Assembly: GCF_000182925.2 (NCBI RefSeq)
Contig: NC_026501.1
Location: 7,047,917-7,111,916 of the forward strand
Reading direction: 5' to 3'
Origin: Neurospora crassa OR74A
Lineage: Eukaryota; Ascomycota; Sordariomycetes; Sordariales; Sordariaceae
DNA: 64,000 bases
Part shown: positions 50,091 to 61,500 of the stretch, piece after piece
How positions within the stretch are numbered: position 1 is the first letter of the stretch
How the letters are laid out: each line of letters begins with the position of its first letter
Program-made: the position numbers and the translations under genes
Notes under the pieces: model-generated
What the model was told of the DNA's origin: nothing
The model's database searches: none
The model's input: only the letters and a program-made list of their open reading frames with translations

Positions 50091-51005
50091 AAGGGCCTTT
50101 GCCTGATCCAACCATTTGCGGGTTACGGAACCTACAACGTATAGGACGCCCAGCTTGTGAGCGTGGTGCATGTGCTTGCTCGTAGCCAACAAGGTCAGGC
50201 CGAAGAAGGTTACGAAGAAGAAGAGGAAGAGAACGATGATGAGAGGGGTAGGGTCGATTAACAGTTGTTGCTGCTTGGGGACGTCGCTGGGCCATAGAAC
50301 GGGGAGCAGTCTTTGGTTGGAGTTGTTGACTGGAGTAGGTTAGTGACTGATCGTTAAAAGAACGGGTTTTGCATGGAGGAAGGGTGTGTTACTTACAACC
50401 ACAGCGTTGTGACTGAATGTGCCCGGCATACCTGGGATGGAACATCTATGGCATGCAGTTCTGAGGGATCATGCTATTCATACCAGGCATACCGGGCATT
50501 CCTGTCCATCACCTGCTCCAGTTCGTCATGGCTTGCTGCCGGGTTTGTTGGGCCTTCTGTTGCATGGCCCCGCAGAACCAGGAACATGAACGTTGGCAAC
50601 GTGAGGAGCCATGGTGTCGATGGTGATCTGTTTTTGTCAGTATCGTTTCAGATTTCCATCACAAAATGAGGTTGGCAGCGTAGAAGGAGCCCGGGTCATG
50701 GGGTTTGAGGGCAGCAGAAGAAGATTATGAAGGTCGCGAAGATGACGGGAGAAATGACATGATGAAGGAAAATTGAAGTTGTAAGCTATTGATGACGACG
50801 GGAGTTTAACTCACATTACATCAGGAGCAACGTTGAGCTCGGCGAGCAAAGCACAGTCACCCCAGACGAGGAATTTGACGATGAGGGTGGCAACCAGGGC
50901 GATGATAGGTGAGGGTGAGATGGCGTTGATGGCGTTGACGATGCCGGCAGCAGTGAAGATGCTACTGCCAACGATAGGTGGCGACAATGATCTTGTCCAT
51001 CTTGC
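50091..51005 (-). pseudogene. Unrecognised, probably degenerate membrane-protein gene
   Basis: Coding-like segments lie on the minus strand in changing frames. From 51005: MDKIIVAT, a frame shift near 50978, then SSIFTAAGIVNAINAI with IIALVATLIVKFLVWGDCAL, a strongly hydrophobic stretch ending at a GTGAGT donor near 50816. Next comes 50640-50400, open in more than one frame (TMAPHVANVHVPGSAG; MPGMPGMNSM) with a stop. After a GTAAGT near 50396, a second hydrophobic stretch (DPTPLIIVLFLFFFVTFFGL) leads into ATSKHMHHAHKLGVLYVVG. I know no family with this order. Shifts and stops argue for a pseudogene; sequencing error or missed introns could mimic this. Confidence 0.4.
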
Positions 51006-52781
51006 TGGTTCACGACTTGCCTTGTGAAGGAGAGGAAGAAGTGAGAGCGAGTAGACTGCGTGGAATGAAGGACGGCGCGGGCTACTCGAGAGTTTGTTAT
51101 GTGAGAAAGGGAGAAGGGAAGAGGAGCTAGGTGGAACGAGACGACTGGAGAATTTATGCTCGTGTAGAAGAAAGAATCACTGCGGGGCTTAAGGTTGTGT
51201 TTGAGCTCAGAACCCCTCGGCCGAGAAAGAAAAAGCGAGTCCTTGTTGCCTAGAGGTAGTCAACGTGTGTTTGAACTGCAGTCTGGACTTTTCAAGGACG
51301 CGTTGGACGGGTGTACAGTCCTCAGAGTAGAGCAAGGCCAGTGGCAGTTAGGGCTCGAAGGAGGAGGGGTTCAATCTGGAGGTAAGTCACAGAGCTCAAC
51401 AAGATTGTGGCTGTGCTCCTTGCTTGTCGGATGAGTAGTAGAGGTAGGTATGGTTGCTCCAGAGGGCACATAGGGGGCTGGGCCATTCCGTCTGGTATCA
51501 AGTACAGCAGGTGACCAGACCTCTTCCAGGGCGGTTCTTGGGTGGGATCATCTAACCTTCCAATCCCTCCAGGAAAAGGACGCGACGCAGAGAGCTTCAC
51601 TTCCTTGAAGGGAGGAACGGCAACAAACACACGTGAGGTAGATAGAGGCACTTTTCCAGATTTCCTACCTGATAGCCCAGCAAGCCCTACCTGATTTGGA
51701 AAGAACACTGTGAACTTCCAATTTGTGTATCTACCTACCTACTTATCTCCTCGAACTAATCAGTGAGCTCATTTAATGTGTTCACTACCTGGGTAGAGGT
51801 AGCGGAAGAGGTAGAGGAATAAGTAGAGGTAGGTACATGTAGGTAGAGGACTGAAAACAAACCGGGATTAGAGCCAGACACTCGAGTTTCTTGAGCGGGC
51901 AGAATACATAAGCGACTGGCTTCTCATTCAGACATGAAGCAAACTTTAGGCTATAGGGCGGGTTTCCTATTTCATCCCTGATCCACTGGGAAATTGTGAG
52001 GCCAAAAAAAAGACGGAAACTGACTCACCCTTCAGTACCTTCAATGGGAGCAAGTCGTCCGTGACATGACATACTCGAGTGTAACAGCAGTTTGTCGACC
52101 TACATCTCACACCCTGAGCACGGAGATACCTATGCTTGCCTACAGGTAAGATTAATCAAAATGCATACCTACTTGATCCCCAGCTGAATGCAGTGTTTTC
52201 CTCCTTCTTGACTGTCACGAACGTGCCTGGGCATATGTGATTGTGTACGTCCGAAACCAACCACCTCCATCTTGACGTCTTGGACAGTTCAGGCTATGGC
52301 CGCAAATTGTCCATGAGATCAACATTGAGTCTGTCAAGTAAAGCCCGGCATTGGCACAGACGGGACCGAAGCTCTTGCCCAAGTAAGGCCGATTTCGGAT
52401 TGGCGGATCTGATGCCTCAAGACATCTACTTTCGCAGCCGAAAATAGCTTTAAAAAGGCGATGATGTATGTTAAGGGCGGAATGGTTGAGTTATATCCCA
52501 CGTCGTATGCCAGTACATGAGTGCAAACGCGGAAGGTGCGAAGCTTTATCAACACTGATCAACCGCAGAATTGCAAACATTTTGACCACGATTGTTTATT
52601 CCGGATACTGCAAACGCAGCAAACCATGAACTGAGATGCATTCTACAGCGGTAGAGTTCTTACCAAAAAAGGTTCATAAAGCATGGTTCTAGTATGGGAT
52701 TGCCAAAAAGATTGTAGACAATCGTACTGGACAGAGTCTCGTAGATGTGAAAGTAAAAAAAATGAAAGAAGAAAATCAAGC
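51006..52781. other. 1.8-kb intergenic rich in TAGGTAGGT/GAGGTAG words
   Basis: Words such as GAGGTAGGTATGG (near 51437), ATCTACCTACCTACTT (near 51729) and a run of GTAGAGGTAG/GTAGGTA at 51792-51850 dominate. No gene is supported. Confidence 0.55.
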
Positions 52782-52870
52782 CGCCCACGGCGAGACTCGA
52801 ACTCGCAACATTCAGATCACTTCACTTGTTCGTAAAAGTCTGACGCGCTAACCAATTGCGCCACGCGGGC
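52782..52870 (-). tRNA. tRNA-Lys (TTT), with 15-nt intron
   Basis: Acceptor GCCCGCG/CGTGGGC (one G-T), D arm GCGC/GCGC, anticodon stem TCAGA/TCTGA, loop CTTTTA then a 15-nt intron at 52818-52832, anticodon TTT, T arm GCGAG TTCGAGT CTCGC, discriminator G. The A and B boxes are intact. Confidence 0.93.
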
Positions 52871-55045
52871 TTGACTTTGCTAGGTTGAGAAAATGACGCT
52901 GTTCATCTCCCTATAGGGCACAGGGCGTCATTGTCTTTCCCCCCTTATTTGCTTTCCTGGCCAAGCCAAACCCTGCGTGCATCCTGATCCATGATAAAGC
53001 CTGCAGGCCGCGTGCAGTGCCGGTTGGCTGCTGAGTTCTTTGTCTTTTACTCACTGTGTTTACAATGTTTGCAATACGGTGTTGCAGCATCAATCCCTGG
53101 TGGTTGAATGGCTGGGTGCCCGCCGGCGGGTGAGGTATTGTAGTGGCAGGCACCAGCCAGCCCTCGGGCGGGAATGCATTCATGTCGTTGTCAGGCCAGT
53201 GGGTGGAGTATGATTGCAGGATGGTTTCCTGTGCAGCCATGCTGCAAAAGACGCCGAACACCGCCCGTCGGATCGTCAAGGTCATTTTTGGACGAGTTTC
53301 CACATGTGCAAAATGTGAACAAATTTTTAATGCCTATTTGTGAGCTTCCCCTCCATCCGACAGTGACGAAGAACACGAATCGGGAAAAGGCCGGAGGCGG
53401 GGAGAGCTCTAAAATCATCACCATCATCCCTGTGCACTTCTTTTTTCCATGGATCCTGTAGGCATTACGATCTTGCCGACCAACAAAACAAAACAAAACA
53501 GAACAAAACAAAACAAAACAAAACAACGATAACAAACAACGAAAACAAAGGGGCACGAAGGCCATCCGGCCGGCAATGCGCGACAAGCGACGAGCGGAGG
53601 GCGGAAGGCGGAAGGCGGAGAAAGAACAAAAACAGCAAACAAGGGTTCGGTGGGAGTTGAATTGGGCCCCTGGAATCCCGCGTGAAATCGGATGGATCAG
53701 ATGAGGAGTCCTCACTGGAAGCTCACGACAGTTGGGTTGCGCCCGTTTTGCGGGTCCTCCCTTCTGTCGCTCGGCTTTCCAAATTTGAACAAACCGAACC
53801 GCTTGGCCGGCAACTCGTTGAAAGTGGGTGAGCGTGCGACAAAAGCTTCGCAAGCACAGTGCAACCGCGAAGATCAGGGTCAAGTTGCGCAATTGTGTCC
53901 ATGTCCGTGTCCGGCCTGACCAAGAACTGGAAGATAAACAGGACCCTGAAAAACACAAAAATCTTGTCCATGTCGTGGCACAATGCCTGGTCCGTGACAA
54001 CCCAAACCGTCTATCTATGCCAACGGCTGGCTTCTCGTCACCATGATTCCTCTTTTAATTAATTTAGTCTTTTCATTTTGAAATCAACGTCGAGCGGCGC
54101 AAGCTTATCATTGCAAAGAAATCTTGCCATGGCGCTACGACCGTGTGTTATCGAACACCCGAAGACCTGCGCCTCATGACATAATTAAGGCTTCTCATCC
54201 AGGTAAGAAGCTGAACCCTTCCTTTCGAGTTCCGATAATTGACCTTGCATGGACACTGGCTTCGAGTTTGATTGTGTCGGTATTCTTGAACAAACGGAAG
54301 TTTCCTAGTTACACAACCCCCCTCTCTTCCTCTTCCACTTCGTAATGATAACAAGCCAACTTGGCCCAAAATAGACAGACGAGACTCCGGACAACGCCAT
54401 AGTGTAATGCTTCCCCAAGTCCATGTCCAGTAACCAAGCTCGTCGGCCAAGTGGTCGTTGCCTTGGCCAATGTATAGTGCATAATTCCCCAATAATATTT
54501 TCCATGCCACCCCAGAGCGAGTCGCGTATAAATGGTATCAAACTCTTAACCCATGTGAGGCAAAGGCGACTCGCAAAACAACAAAGAAAGAGAAGTTGAA
54601 AAGAACCCAAAACCCATGGTAGACGCCAATGGTTGAAACAACGGATAATGCGTGGGATCCGAATGCTCCACGGTCAAAGCCGTGCAGACGCCATCCGGAC
54701 CCTGAGCCGTTTGCGTCGTCGGAGAAAAGAAATCCGAGTCGGGAAAGAACCGACGCGTGCCGTCTTGAATCGAGTGCTTATGCAGGCACAACGGAACCGT
54801 CTCTCTCTGAAGATACACTCCGAGAAAATGGCCAAAAGATTCCGCGTTGTTGAGATCCACCAAGTCGGTATAAACGCTCGCCGCTTTTCCATATAGCCCC
54901 CCTGCTGGCAAATTCGAGTCGGATCATGTCGTAAGGCATCATAGCCTGAATTAGGTCCGTTCTTTTTGATGAAGCCATGTGCTTCGTGTCGAACATTGTT
55001 CGTCATCCCAGCTAAACAAACGTAGGTAAAGATGCTCGACGTCTT
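52871..55045. other. 2.2-kb stretch without a supported gene
   Basis: It includes an (AAAAC)n-type microsatellite at about 53484-53526 and a GGAAGGCGGA repeat patch near 53598-53620. Minus-strand frames at 52911-53303 and 53191-54000 have no recognisable features; the second owes its length to the A-rich repeat. Confidence 0.4.
53484..53526 (+). repeat. AAAAC-type microsatellite
   Basis: About eight copies of AAAAC with one AGAAC variant (AACAAAACAAAACAAAACAG and onward). Intergenic. Confidence 0.9.
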
Positions 55046-55599
55046 TCATTTCTTGGGTCGGCTGCTGGGCGCTGTGATCTTGCTAGTGCTCATAAGATCA
55101 CCAATGTACTTTTGCAGGAACTTGTTATTGTTGTCGAGCTTGTTGTGTTCCTCTTTGACAGCCTCGATCCGGTGGAAGAGGGCCAACAGCGAGTCCTGAA
55201 GCGCCTTGGCGTGCCTGTCATTCACAGTTAGCATACCTACCATCCATGACTGTGCGAGCGCCGTCATCGGCAGCGGTCATTGGCAGGGAGAACTCACCTT
55301 TGCAACTCTTCTCTTGCTTCCTTGCTCAGCATTTCGAGGTCCTGGCTCGTTCTCCTCGGACTCATGGCCCTCACGTCGTCGGGCCCAAGCGTCATCTCGA
55401 CGGGGCCAACCTCAATAGAGTCGCGCGGTACAATCATGGTCCCACTGCTCTTTCGGCTCGGCAATCGTGGTCGTACCGGGACTGGAGCATGGATGACTGG
55501 CTGCTCTTGCTGGTCATGTTGCTGATCGTCGGACGCCCCGGATGATGAATCTGACCACTCCATGCCGGATACCTTGCCCATGTGATTGTCCTCCATCAT
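55046..55599 (-). CDS. Short coiled-coil protein (SCOC/Slo1-like)
   Basis: Exons 55298-55599 and 55046-55214 give 156 residues from the first of two adjacent ATGs (MMEDNHMGKVSGMEW). The N-terminal two thirds are polar and disordered (DDQQHDQQEQP, then RPRLPSRKSS). The C-terminal 55 residues form a heptad-like coiled coil: LLALFHRIEAVKEEHNKLDN, then NNKFLQKYIGDLMSTSKIT and a basic tail SSRPKK. This matches the animal SCOC signature (VKEEN.KLKSEN..L..YI..LM..S), an effector of Arl-type GTPases at the Golgi; yeast Slo1 binds Arl3. The Golgi role is inferred from the family. The intron 55215-55297 has GTGAGT and a CTAAC branch site. Confidence 0.85.
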
Positions 55600-58500
55600 T
55601 GTCAATTACGAGTCCACGGCGGGCAGTAGTCCTGATGTAGTCGTGATATCGCTGCGACCGGAAAGGGTCACAGGAGAGGTGTGTCGGTATGGATGGGACG
55701 AAAGTGTCCGCCTGTGGAGCGATTCCCTCTTGCGTCCGTCCTCTTGGTAAGGCGGTATCTATTTTTCTTTTTCTTTTTTTTTTTTGCCACCAACGTGTCG
55801 TCCCGTGTGTCCAAACCAAACTGGACTGTTGTGGATGCGAATGGTGTCGCAAAGATAGAGTGTTCAAGGGGTAAAGGCGCTTTTTTTTTTCCGAGCGAGC
55901 AAGCGATCGTAGGCACCCAAAAAAAGGGGGAGGGGGGAAACTGGAAAAGGCTGCACGGGGCAGCAGCGAGGAAGCTAAAGCGTGGGTCGTGGGCCCGTGG
56001 GCTAAGTGGTCGAGGGTTGCCTTTTGCAGAGGACGGGCTGGGCCGAAGCAGAACCGACGACGTCAGGATATCGAAACGTACCCTACCCTCTACTTTTTTT
56101 TTTGGTATAGGTAATAGGCAAAAGTCGGGGGGGAAGTGGTGTAGTGATGAAAAAGACCCTAGTCGTTTGTTTTGGCCAAGACGTTTGCGGAGAGGTGTAG
56201 ACGAGGAAGCTAGAGAAGGCGTAGTGTGAGCGCCGGGCCTGAGAGGGTCGCGGTGCAGTGCAGTGCAGTGCTACGTTCGCGCAATGGAAGACGAAATATG
56301 GTATGGGCAGGCAAAGAGAGTGCCAGCTGGTGGGTAGGTTGATGGGTGTGCGGGATAATATGACAGGTTGAAAGACTTGAAGGTGGTGTACCAACCCTTG
56401 AGATAGCGAGCACCGACTGCTACGCGGTGATGTGAAGGCTCTTGTGTTTCTGAGCTGGGACCCTGGACTGAGGCTCGCGTGGTGCTTGGTTTTGACCTTC
56501 TTTGCCCTTCTCTGCGGTTGTCCGAAATTATGCTGGCAGGATGCTGGGATGGGTCGATGGGATAACCCTGGAATTGGTGGGTTTGGTGGCAGAACAAGAA
56601 CTGAACAGGTTCAAATTCGCAGACTGGGACGAAATGCAGACCTAAAGGCCAGAGGGTCTGGAGAGTGTGAGGTGGACAGCGAAAAGACGGAGCAAAAGGA
56701 GGAATGGAGGCGGCGAGTGGACCCCTTGCTGGGTGGTCGACGGGGGCTGGTCAGGAGACGGCCTTGGACCTGTTTTTCTGCCGCGATCAGCGAGCTGTGC
56801 CTTGCCAACTTTGGGAGAGCTTTTTGACTGGCTGCAGAGGGCTGCTGTTCGGTGTGGTCACAAGAGCGACTGGAGAAGCTGTGTTGTGGCAGCTCGCTGG
56901 GGCAAGCCGCTCGTCGATCGGAGACCGGAGGGAGTGATGGAAAAACCACAGCATTTCAGAGATCGAAGGGCAGTTTTGTGGTTGACGATGCGCCCCCCTG
57001 GGCCAAGCCCGACGGCAAGCAAAAAAATAAAATAAAAGGATTGGCAGCGACGACCGCAAGCCCTCTCACACCGCGACACTGGTGCACCACAACGCAGATA
57101 GGTAAGTGTAGTGTACGCCAACATACCTTTTTCCTTTTTGCCTTTCCTTTGCGTTTTTAATTCCGGGCGCCTGTGCTCCCACTGTGCGGCGTCGTCTATT
57201 TCTTTTGGAAAACCTGGGGCGCTGAACCGAGGCAGTGAAAGACGGGGAGATGCGGCGTGTTTTACGTGTACGCGAGCGAGCGAGTTGGGGGTCTCGCCGA
57301 CACTGCAGAGCAGGACGACAGGCGGCGACTCGTATACTGCTACTTTGACAAATGGAAAAACAAAAAGGGTATATCTCTTCTGCACCGTTCCACAGAAGAG
57401 AATGAATCAATGGTGGTGAAGAGGCAGCAATCAATTATGGGAACCGCATCAGTGGGGAGGCTGAGATTTGGGTGCAGATATTTTGGGTTTTGTGATTGTG
57501 GTGGTCGCCAAGGGAACGTGTGCCAGCCAGCCAGCGGGCAGAGGCTGCTTGCTGTCCCGGTGGGCACCGGGCTGTCCCCTCCCAAGTTCGAAGTGAAGGA
57601 AGAGGAGGGACGTGGAACGTAAACGTGGGAGCCCTGGGAAGAGGGGAGCCCGGGCCCCTGGGCGCAACGATGCCGTGGCTTGGACGGGACCACAAGGACC
57701 TTCCTTCTCTTTCGACTTTGCAAAATTTGTTTCTCATTTCCCCTCTGGGCCGACTTCCACGCCCCTTCCCTTTTGAGCGTCCGTCTCCACCTGGTTGCAG
57801 GGCCCGCTTTCACCAATCCCTGAGCCCGGAGTGTTGAGCGAGGTGCTTTCCGAAAAGGGGAGTTACGATAGTCTGGTGAGGGAGTGTCACTCCTTCCATG
57901 GAGACCTTCCAGAATGCATTGTCAACCAGTTTGGGACCTGGCGGCGCATGTCCAAGCAGATAAGTATCGATCGAGCTGATGGGGGAGGGCGCAACCAAAG
58001 ACTCTCTTTGCAGTGGCAATGCAAGGATATCGTCGGATCGAGCTGATCGATTTGGCATTTCGCATCATCCCATGACATGTTCATTATGCCCTTACGGCAA
58101 CGGCGTTGATGAGGCACTCGCAGGAGTCAGGTACAGAGGCAAAGGTGATGGTCATTGCGTACAGTACACAGTACTATGTACACGAGGTATCAAACAGGTG
58201 GTAGTAGTAGTAGCGGCGGCGGCAGCCACATCTCGGCTCCATGAGGGAGGGACGTGTGGGTCTCTCGAGCTGGTCTGGTACTAGTGTACATCTCGGTTGC
58301 ATGCTCGAAAACCTCAGGCGGCCCCGTGGTGGGGAAACTAACTGGGATAGTGAAAAGAACGAATGATGGAGAAGTTGAAACCGAAACAAATTGGCACAAG
58401 CGGCAAGTCGCGTCGTCGTCGTTCACTCATCTTTCTGGTTAGGCTTCCCAATAATGGGACCTCCGACTGACACGAGCACTGGGTCGTCACTGCTTCTCAG

Positions 58501-61500
58501 ATTGCCGATCGGCATCGGTGACGCCACAGTGTGTCAATCTGATTGGCTCGTTCTTTCTCCGCAATCGACGGATTTTCTCAGCGTCAGACTCACTAACGAA
58601 GTACCTACTTAACGGGCACTCACAACACAACGGTGGCCTGGTGCTGTGACTGGGTGAACGGGTCGCAACGAACAGCGGCAGTCGGAGTCTTTCAACGAAC
58701 TTGATGTGTACAGATAATATGCCCTGTAGATAATTGCAAAGATTTTGGGCATTACTATGTGGCAAAGTGTCATAGTCTTTGCACTTGATAGGTTTTTGCA
58801 TTCCATTAGTAGTCCTGCACTGAATCACAGAACTGCGAAATCCGGGCACCAGATTGCCCGGGTCCCAGGTGCCCGTTTACGCTTAGGTAAGGGGCTAATT
58901 TGTGCCTACCTACGTGTTGAGGTTTGGATTTGCTGGGTCTGGTACTTCAGGTTGGTGTTCGTATGTATTTACAGGGCATCTTTTTACTGTACGTTCCGCT
59001 TTGTCCCCTTCTCGTGTCACACAATGATGAAATGGCTGCACTGTTTGATATCCGTCCGTCCAACCATCATCCGGGCCTCTCCCTCGACCCCGCCCGTCCC
59101 TTGTTCTTTCCTATCTCGCTGTCACTCTTGCACTGCGTTTTTCTCTCAGGCCCGGTCCGCGATTATATACACAGGTACAACAAGCCCTCGGTGCTCTGGG
59201 CTGCAGCAGCCTCTTCCAGGTAGCAAGTAGGTACATGTCTCTTGTTTTTCGCTACGGGCTTCCCGGAGAACTGTCCACCCTAAACTTACGGGTAGTAGTA
59301 GTGCATCACATAACGACATGGCACGGTGTTACACCCAATCAAACAAAATAATCAAGATATCAGCAAAGCGCAGATTCTGCAGGCCACCTGCCCTTGTTGT
59401 TTGCGCAAAGTGCTGCCAATGGAGATAAAACTCCCTTGAACTACTCTGAAGGCGGTTAGTTTGGCAACTTCCACCAGGCCATCTTCCCGTGAGCCCGAAC
59501 CCCAAACCACGCGATAAGGCTCGGGAACATTAAAGTCAGCGCCCTTTCTTCCACCGCCGGCTTGTCCATGTCTTCTGTTTTCTCAATGGCTCGACTGACA
59601 GCTTCAGGCTCTTCCTTATCTTCCCACGTCCGATCACGTCCGACCGCCAACAGACCCCGAGTCGATACACCGGAATGAGCCTGCTTGCTTCGAAGCAACG
59701 AACTACAAGGAACGACAAAAGAGCCATATGAGCCAGGCAATACAAAGACATAAAGATAAGGCATGCTACCGGTCCATACCTCACGAATTGCTTGCTCTTG
59801 GGTTGCTCCAACCTCAGTCGAAATTGCAGCATTCGAGAGATCTGGCAGCCAAAATGCAAGTCGAAACGCAGATACGTACTGTGTAACTCAGCGCCAGAAC
59901 CCCTCCAAAATCTCTCGGGGAAAAAGTCAAATGGGGTGGCTGCCGACACCGACTCATGAACCTCACTGGTTCAACCTCTGTATTGGTCCCACCCCACTGG
60001 GATTTTCTTTCCCGTCTTCACGCCTGATTATTATGTCATGATCGGCGGGGACCCTGTTTCTCTTTGCTGACCTGCCCACTGTGTGGCCCTTCGCCCATTC
60101 TTGACACCTTGTCCGACTGTTGATTTGTCGACTCGACAAAAGGCACAGACACCGAGGCACGGAGACTTCCCCCTTTCTTCAGCGGCAGAGTCCCCTGAAA
60201 ACAAACATCGAGACAAGACCAGATTTCGATTCCTCTTCGCCTTCTAGTTCTCGGCCTACAAAAGCCCTGCTTCACGGCCCGAGCCTCGTGTGTGAAAGTC
60301 AGGAGTTGAGATCGTCTTTTCAGGGGTCAAACCTTCTCAAGGGCACCACCCGAAGGCTTATTATAGCATGTTGTCTGGTCCTATACATACAATGCACCCC
60401 TGGTTTGATTGCTAGCGCGGTACTTGCAGGGCTTATGAGCCACTTTCAGGCCGGCTAGGCGAGACTACTGGCGCGAATAGCATCCAGTTGGCCATTGTTC
60501 GCTGTATATGGTGTTAAGTTTTGGTTGCCTGTGGCGGGACACAATCGCCTGGCTTTGGAGTGGTTTGGGTCAATGGAAGCTCCGGAATCCTTGTCTTTTC
60601 CCTCGTCTGAGGACGTCGCAAGTCTCGAGCTAACAATCAAACTAGCATTGATCTATACGCTATGCTCCTCGACATTTGTTTCAGAGTTCGCTAGAAGCGT
60701 AATCCTACTGGTGGGAATGGGGACTCAACCAACGGATAATCATCCCATGCCCTCGCTCGCCCTCCCATGCCTCCCTGCCAATGCAATATTTCGAACATCT
60801 ATCATCTTTGCACAACTACTGGCATGATTGACTCCCAGGCGCATCCCTTGGGCATTCGAAATTCATGAAAAGGGCCAAGAAGCTACAAATGGTTGACGTG
60901 CCACCAGCACCAGGAAGGATCGTCTGGTCTACTTGCCCAAGTCGTCACCGTTGCCAACCTAGCATCATTATGCACGACCTATACTAATGGATGTAAGCAG
61001 ACTGAAAAAAAGCAAGCGCTATAGATAGCTAGATTTTCCTATTTCTTCTTCTTCCATGTTCAACCGTCGTCGAAATCAATGCTGAAGAGGTATGGTGTGA
61101 CTATCCCAATATCAACAGACCTGACTACTGCTTCTTTCCACGGAGTTCAGTCCGTGTTAATAGGTTTGCTACTAGGCAAGGCAGAACAGCACCTGGCCAA
61201 TTAAGAAAGAATGACACTAGCACTGTATCATCTGCAGATCACACTGGTAACGGGCGAGCCGACATACCCGGTCAGATGCTATGGAACCCAGACCCCGTAC
61301 TCTACGCAGTACGCAGTACACCGTCTTGACTATTCATGGTAAGCTTCCTTTTTTTTTTTTTTTTTTTTTTTTTGCCTTCTATAACACTACATATTTACGC
61401 CATTACACCATTACAGCCTGCTTTCATATTTCGGGCAAGCTCTGTCTTCATGCGCAAAGCACTTGACTAGTCAACGACTCAGTCGGTTGTCTCTCTTCTG

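Noticed and set aside
55681-57837. Dense overlapping open frames on both strands
   Set aside because: GC-rich sequence lowers stop frequency; no frame has a domain or splice logic, and poly-T runs interrupt them.
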